Source: Pseudomonas leptonychotis (GTDB taxonomy: Bacteria > Pseudomonadota > Gammaproteobacteria > Pseudomonadales > Pseudomonadaceae). Taken from it: 64,000 bases of DNA. The position numbers were made by a program, and so were the translations under genes. Where the stretch lies: contig NZ_RFLV01000001.1 of NCBI RefSeq assembly GCF_004920405.1, positions 1,612,001 to 1,676,000 of the forward strand, read 5' to 3'. This document shows positions 59,892-64,000 of the stretch, piece after piece (the first letter of the stretch is position 1; each line of letters opens with the position of its first letter). The notes under the pieces are model-generated. The model saw only the letters and a program-made list of their open reading frames with translations. It was not told where the DNA came from and ran no database searches.

Positions 59892-61239
59892 GGACGAGTG
59901 CTGCGTTGGGCGTGGAGTTGCGATTTAGCTGCAACATGCCGTGCAGCGCGCGTTGATGGGCGTCGCTCAACACCACTTGGGGCCGCGCTTTACGCAGATG
60001 GCTCAGCGCTTCAGGCACATCTTGGCAACGCCCGCTGTGCAGCAACCAGGCGGCTACTGCCGTGGCACTGCGCGAATAACCCAATGCGCAATACACCAGT
60101 ACGTTGCCATGGCTGCGCAGCATGTCGATGGCCTGCGCGGCTTCCAAGCAGGCGGCTGGGCTGGGCACGCAGAGGTCGAGCAGTGGCAACGAGTGGTAGG
60201 CCATGGGTGGTGTTCTAGCCGGTAACTCGGCGCACAAATCGAGCTGGGCATGGAACTGCTCGGCCTGACCTGGCGCAGGAATACGGCCGAGCCACACGCC
60301 TGGTTCAATCTCATCGGCGTGCGGGTGGGTGCGGGTCCATAAACGTGAGTTAAGCCAAGCGGCCGCCAGGTAAGGCGCGAGTAGCCAAGTGACGGCGCTG
60401 CTCAGGCGGCCATTGGCGTCTTTCTGGAAGCCCGCCGCACCAAACAGCAGATAGTTGAGCGCCACCAACAGTAAAGAGAGCGCCGGCCACAGCAGCCACA
60501 ACCAGATGCCGCCGAGGCTCACCGCCAGGGCAGTGAGCAGGGCGGCGCCCAGGCTGTAGCGCAAGGCCAGCCGCCAGCGTTGTGGCTCGCGCGTCAGTTG
60601 CCAATGCAGCAGCGGACTGCGGCCATCGTGCGGCCATAACCACACACACAACCAGCCGGCCAGAACGCCGGTGGGCACGTCGATAAAATGATGTTGCCAG
60701 GTGGTCAGCACCGACAGGCCAATCAAGGCCATCCAAGCGTGCATCAGACCGCGTAACAACACGCCCTGGGTGTGCCGGGCGAACATCGCCCAGATCACCA
60801 CCAGCAGGGCGATATGCAGCGAAGGCGCTTGGTTGAAGGGTTTGTCGAAGCCCATCAGCACGTCGAACATGCCGCCAAACAAGCCACTCAGCTCGGGGCG
60901 CTCGAAGGTGAAACGCAACGGCCAGAGCAGAAAGCAGGCAATGCACAGCACTTGCACGCTGAGTAAACGCAGGCCGTGGCGATCCATTTCACGACGTGTG
61001 GCCGGCAGTAGGAACGACAGGCCATACAGCAAGTCAATCGACCAATACGGCGCGATAGTCCATGGCCATAGCGGCATCTGGCTTTCCCAGGCAAATACCA
61101 GGGTGCCAACATCGTCACGCTGGCCGCTCAACCAGTTGGCAAAGCTGTAGCTGGCAAAGAACAGCGGGGCCAGTAGCAATAGCCAGAGCACCCCGCGTTT
61201 CCACAGGCCGGCCTCACGACTAGAGGCAAGCTGCTCCAT
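59881..61239 (-). CDS. PAP2 membrane phosphatase fused to a dual-specificity phosphatase domain
   Basis: A 452-residue protein. The N-terminal ~300 residues are membranous, with PAP2-like motifs (KPFNQAPSLHIALLVVIWAM; WQHHFIDVPTGVLAGWLCVW). The C-terminal ~150 residues form a DUSP/tyrosine-phosphatase domain with VLVYCALGYSRSATAVAAWL, that is the C-x5-R catalytic loop. It could dephosphorylate a phospholipid head group or precursor. The ATG at 61239 overlaps the stop of the preceding gene (ATGA). Mitochondrial PTPMT1 is a DUSP acting on phosphatidylglycerophosphate, which makes a lipid role plausible. Confidence 0.85.
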   Translation of the reverse strand: MEQLASSREAGLWKRGVLWLLLLAPLFFASYSFANWLSGQRDDVGTLVFAWESQMPLWPWTIAPYWSIDLLYGLSFLLPATRREMDRHGLRLLSVQVLCIACFLLWPLRFTFERPELSGLFGGMFDVLMGFDKPFNQAPSLHIALLVVIWAMFARHTQGVLLRGLMHAWMALIGLSVLTTWQHHFIDVPTGVLAGWLCVWLWPHDGRSPLLHWQLTREPQRWRLALRYSLGAALLTALAVSLGGIWLWLLWPALSLLLVALNYLLFGAAGFQKDANGRLSSAVTWLLAPYLAAAWLNSRLWTRTHPHADEIEPGVWLGRIPAPGQAEQFHAQLDLCAELPARTPPMAYHSLPLLDLCVPSPAACLEAAQAIDMLRSHGNVLVYCALGYSRSATAVAAWLLHSGRCQDVPEALSHLRKARPQVVLSDAHQRALHGMLQLNRNSTPNAALVHGY

Positions 61240-62996
61240 CAGGACACCCGCTGCGCCAGGGAAACGCTGAAGATGCCCCATTCGTCGATCCGCTGGGTAA
61301 CCTTGCGAAAGCCTGCGGCCTCAACCAGTTGATCCATTTCGGCTTGGCTGCGGCGGCGCATCACCCAAGCTTCGCCGTCGCGATGGCTGGTCAGCGCGCG
61401 GGCAATCAGCTCAAGCTGTGGGTGCCAGGGCTGCCCGGTGTACACCAGATAACCACCCTCTTCCACGGCCGCCGCCAATCCTGCCAGCGAATCCCCCACC
61501 ATCTGGTTGCTGCCGAACAGTTCATACAAACCTGAGACCACGGCCAAGGTCGGCTTAGGCGTGAGGGCTGCCAGATCGGCCTTGTCGAAGGCATCGCCTT
61601 TAACAAAGCGTGCGATGTCCGTCAGGCCCTTCTGCTCGATCAAGGCGCTGCCGTCGCGCACGTTGATATCGCTGTAATCGCGCAACAGGATCGAGTCCGG
61701 TTTCTGCTCCATCCCTTCTAGCGCTTCGAGGATGTAGCGACCATGGCCGGCAGCGATATCGACGATGCGCACGTCGCGGCCCTGCTCGCGTAGCTTGCCC
61801 ATGGTCAGGCGCAACAACTCCTCAGCATGCAGTTTGCGCTGGCGAATGCCGCGCCAGCCGATGGAGTTGAGGTAGTTCTGATCGATCAGCCTACCGATTG
61901 GCGACTTTCCGCTCGGTTGGTTGCGGTAGACGTAGTCCAGGGTGCTGCCGGAATCGAAGCCGGTGTCGAAACCCAGTTTCACCCCGTCGGCCAGATTGCT
62001 GCCGAACCTGAGACCGGCACGCGTGGCGCGCCAGTAAAGGTCGCCGAGGGAGTTGTGCGGCAGCGGCGCGGCCAGGCTTTCCGATTCGGCGCAGGTTACA
62101 CCCAGACGATCGGCATCGAGCAAGGACGGGCGTTGCACGGGCTCTTCAAAGCAACGCAGCAGAAAGCGCTGAGCGCGGCTCAAGGCGTGGCTGCGGTCAC
62201 GCTCACCGAGGGTGTCGTGGAAGAAGCCGGGAAGGATGTGCATTTCTTTGCGCACGCTACCCAGGCGTTCGAAAAACTGCTGCTGGGGTTTGCGGTGCAC
62301 CACGAAATCGGCGCCCGAGATCAGTAGTTGGGTTGGAATCTGGATGGCCTGGGCATCGGCCACCACGCGTTCTGCGGCGTCATACAGGCCGAGCAGCATG
62401 TTCACTGAAATGGCGCGGGCGATCAGCGGGTCGGCATCGAAGGAGGTAATGCGTTCTGGGTCGTGGCTGAGGTATTTGGCTTTTACATAACTGTTGACGA
62501 AAAAATTGCCGCGCAGCGCCCGCATCAGCTTGAGACCGGGGCGGGCGAAGGGCACGTAAAGCTTGACCTTGAAGGCTGGCGAGGCGAGTACCAAGGCACG
62601 AATTTTCGGCGCGTAATCATGGGCCCAGGCCGACACCACCACCGCGCCGACGCTCTGCGCGAGCACGGCAATGTCTTCCACCACCATGTCGTGACTGGCG
62701 CTGATGTGGTCGATAAAGGTCTGCACATCACGCACGCTGGTGGCGAAGCTCGGACTGTCGCCGCGCTCGCCGGGCGACAGTCCATGGCCGCGCGCGTCCC
62801 AAGCGAAGAAGTCGAAGTCGGGCATGTTCAGTTCATCGACCAGATGGGCCATGCGTCCGCCGTGTTCGTGGCCACGGTGGAACATCACCACCGCGCGTTT
62901 TGGCGCGGCGCCATCAGGGTTACTGGCTGGCCAGTGGCGGTAGAACAGTGCTACGCCGTCATGGGTGGTAAAGCTGAATTCTTGGGCTTCACGCAT
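61239..62996 (-). CDS. Fusion of alpha/beta-hydrolase and class I SAM-dependent methyltransferase
   Basis: A 585-residue two-domain protein. Residues 1-310 are an alpha/beta hydrolase of the monoacylglycerol-lipase type (FYRHWPASN, FHRGHEHGGR, nucleophile loop AQSVGA with serine, and H near GFFHDTLGERD). Residues ~330-585 are a SAM methyltransferase (IVDIAAGHGRYILEALEGME, LRDYSDINVRDGSALIEQKG). It lies 10 bp after the CDP-alcohol transferase gene and overlaps the phosphatase gene. A role in remodelling or modifying a phospholipid made by the cluster is inferred; substrate unknown. Confidence 0.88.
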   Translation of the reverse strand: MREAQEFSFTTHDGVALFYRHWPASNPDGAAPKRAVVMFHRGHEHGGRMAHLVDELNMPDFDFFAWDARGHGLSPGERGDSPSFATSVRDVQTFIDHISASHDMVVEDIAVLAQSVGAVVVSAWAHDYAPKIRALVLASPAFKVKLYVPFARPGLKLMRALRGNFFVNSYVKAKYLSHDPERITSFDADPLIARAISVNMLLGLYDAAERVVADAQAIQIPTQLLISGADFVVHRKPQQQFFERLGSVRKEMHILPGFFHDTLGERDRSHALSRAQRFLLRCFEEPVQRPSLLDADRLGVTCAESESLAAPLPHNSLGDLYWRATRAGLRFGSNLADGVKLGFDTGFDSGSTLDYVYRNQPSGKSPIGRLIDQNYLNSIGWRGIRQRKLHAEELLRLTMGKLREQGRDVRIVDIAAGHGRYILEALEGMEQKPDSILLRDYSDINVRDGSALIEQKGLTDIARFVKGDAFDKADLAALTPKPTLAVVSGLYELFGSNQMVGDSLAGLAAAVEEGGYLVYTGQPWHPQLELIARALTSHRDGEAWVMRRRSQAEMDQLVEAAGFRKVTQRIDEWGIFSVSLAQRVS

Positions 62997-63006
62997 CGAG
63001 ACATCC

Positions 63007-63630
63007 TTATTTCGAGTTAGTTGGCTGCGCCGCTTCGGCCAGACCTTGGCGCACACGGTTATAGAGGGTGTAAAGCAACAGGGCGAGGATCACTGCGAGC
63101 AGGCCATTGAGCCAGACAGCGGGCAGCAATTCGCAGGCCACACCCGCACCGAGCACCCCAAAGCAGAAGGCACGGTCGCTTTTGCCCATGGGGCCGTCAT
63201 AGCGGCGTGAGGCGCCAACCATGGGCCCAAGTACGCCGGCGTATTCGCTGATCAAGGCAAACACCACCACCAGCACCACCAGCAGCGGCGAGACCCCGGG
63301 GAGCAAGGCGAAGGGCAGAAACAGGGCGCAGTCGGCGATCAGGTCGCAGAGCTCATTGAGGTAGGCGCCGAGCCGCGATTGTTGGCCGAACTCGCGAGCA
63401 AGCATGCCATCGACGGCATTCAACGCCATGCGCAGCAGCATCCATAGGGGAATCAGGGCGAATAGCCAGGTGTGCTGAGGCAGAGCCAGCAGCAGGATAC
63501 CGAGCAGAACGGAAACCACGGCGGCGAACAGGGTGACCTGATTGGCCGTGACGCCTCTGTCGTAGAGGCGCTTGACCCCCGGGCGCAGGAGGTTCTGAAA
63601 AGCCGGCTTGAGCTGATAAATGGAGAGCAT
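63007..63630 (-). CDS. CDP-alcohol phosphatidyltransferase family protein with atypical motif
   Basis: A 207-residue membrane protein with the family motif in the form NAVDGMLAREFGQQSRLGAY followed by LNELCD. The family pattern is D-x2-DG-x2-AR-x8-G-x3-D-x3-D; here the first and third aspartates are asparagines while the second and the catalytic fourth aspartate remain. It would transfer a phosphatidyl group from CDP-diacylglycerol to an alcohol. It is the first gene of the lipid cluster, whose promoter should lie in 63631-63877. Confidence 0.85.
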   Translation of the reverse strand: MLSIYQLKPAFQNLLRPGVKRLYDRGVTANQVTLFAAVVSVLLGILLLALPQHTWLFALIPLWMLLRMALNAVDGMLAREFGQQSRLGAYLNELCDLIADCALFLPFALLPGVSPLLVVLVVVFALISEYAGVLGPMVGASRRYDGPMGKSDRAFCFGVLGAGVACELLPAVWLNGLLAVILALLLYTLYNRVRQGLAEAAQPTNSK

Positions 63631-63863
63631 GGCGAAGAATTCCTTTTCGCTGCATGGGGTGTCGACCCAGCTTAGCTGCTTCGCTCCGTGCGCAGGTTAC
63701 TAAGACTGTGCGCGAGTGCCCGGTTTAGCGGGTTGGCCCGCGCAACGGCGCTGCTGAGGAAAACTTATCCCCTATCGCCTGGCGTCCCTGGTAGGGCATA
63801 AACGCGTTATTAATCAATAAATTGAAGCGTGTAATAGCACTTTGACGCTATTCGATACACAGC

Positions 63864-63872
63864 TTATCCACA
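63864..63872. other. Isolated perfect DnaA box
   Basis: TTATCCACA is a perfect DnaA-box 9-mer located 6 bp from the stop of the gene at the right edge. It stands alone, so it may be chance or a titration site. Confidence 0.4.
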
Positions 63873-63877
63873 ATTGC

Positions 63878-64000
63878 TTAGGCTGGTGCCTGAGTGGCTT
63901 TCGGCTGGTTTTGCCCATGCAGTGAGCCGATATCGCGTTGCGCCTGGCTGACCCAGGCAAAGGCGCGGTCATTGAGTTCGGCAATGGCGCGTGGGCCTGT
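63878..64000 (-). CDS. C-terminal tail of an unidentified gene, 5' part beyond window
   Basis: An open frame runs in from the right edge for 40 codons to TAA at 63878 (ends RDIGSLHGQNQPKATQAPA; preceded by IAELNDRAFAWVSQAQ). It looks coding because the residues are balanced and the frame is consistent, but the family is not recognisable from so little sequence. It is transcribed towards the lipid cluster, 247 bp upstream of it. Confidence 0.55.
   Translation of the reverse strand, partial: TGPRAIAELNDRAFAWVSQAQRDIGSLHGQNQPKATQAPA

Overview
The window looks like the chromosomal replication-origin region of a Pseudomonas-type gammaproteobacterium. The order rpmH-rnpA-yidD-yidC-mnmE on one side and dnaA-dnaN-recF-gyrB on the other, followed by mnmG-rsmG-parA-parB-atpIBEFHAGDC-glmU-glmR-glmS, is the classical Pseudomonas arrangement. 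DnaA boxes occur both in front of dnaA and in front of mnmG, and two parS palindromes lie inside recF.

Layout. 1-6.2 kb (minus): a TAXI-type TRAP transporter (permease cut by the window edge, binding protein) downstream of a DctB/DctD-like two-component system, with a candidate sigma-54 promoter. 6.2-8.2 kb: a bufferin operon (bufA-bufB-bufC), a small cysteine-rich RiPP metallophore. 8.3-9.4 kb: a GGDEF protein. 9.7-29.5 kb: an aerobic cobalamin cluster (ferredoxin-like gene, cobK, cobL, cobG, cobH, cobI, cobJ, cobF, chlI/chlD, cobN, cobW, cobE, cobM), with four unrelated small genes between cobJ and cobF. 29.5-34.7 kb: a YoaK-type membrane protein, a small hypothetical, glmS, glmR, glmU. 34.8-42 kb: the ATP synthase operon. 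42-57.8 kb: the parAB/origin block. 57.9-63.6 kb: an operon-like phospholipid cluster (CdsA-like, PlsC-like, small membrane protein, PAP2-DUSP fusion, hydrolase-methyltransferase fusion, CDP-alcohol transferase). A gene tail runs off the right edge.

The most unusual part is the cobalamin locus. Both of its cobalamin riboswitches (one before cobG, one before cobW) appear to be interrupted at the same internal point, and in the same orientation, by a ~140-bp palindromic MITE-like repeat. Bases that should form the riboswitch P1 helix still pair across the insertion. A third relative of the repeat sits inside the chlD-like chelatase gene, flanked by TTAA; 140 bp plus a 4-bp duplication adds exactly 48 codons and leaves the frame open. 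The chlI and chlD-like reading frames are joined by an A_AAA_AAG slippery heptamer directly before the chlI stop and a strong stem-loop, the architecture of programmed -1 frameshifting. One mRNA would then give both the small (338 aa) and medium (~616 aa) subunits that partner CobN.

Four other dispersed repeat families (GTAGGGTGGATG type, GTAGGATGGGTT type, GGGGCTTTAGCCGCG type, GTAGCCCGGATG type) occupy many intergenic gaps. No rRNA, tRNA, CRISPR array, prophage or insertion sequence with a transposase was seen.
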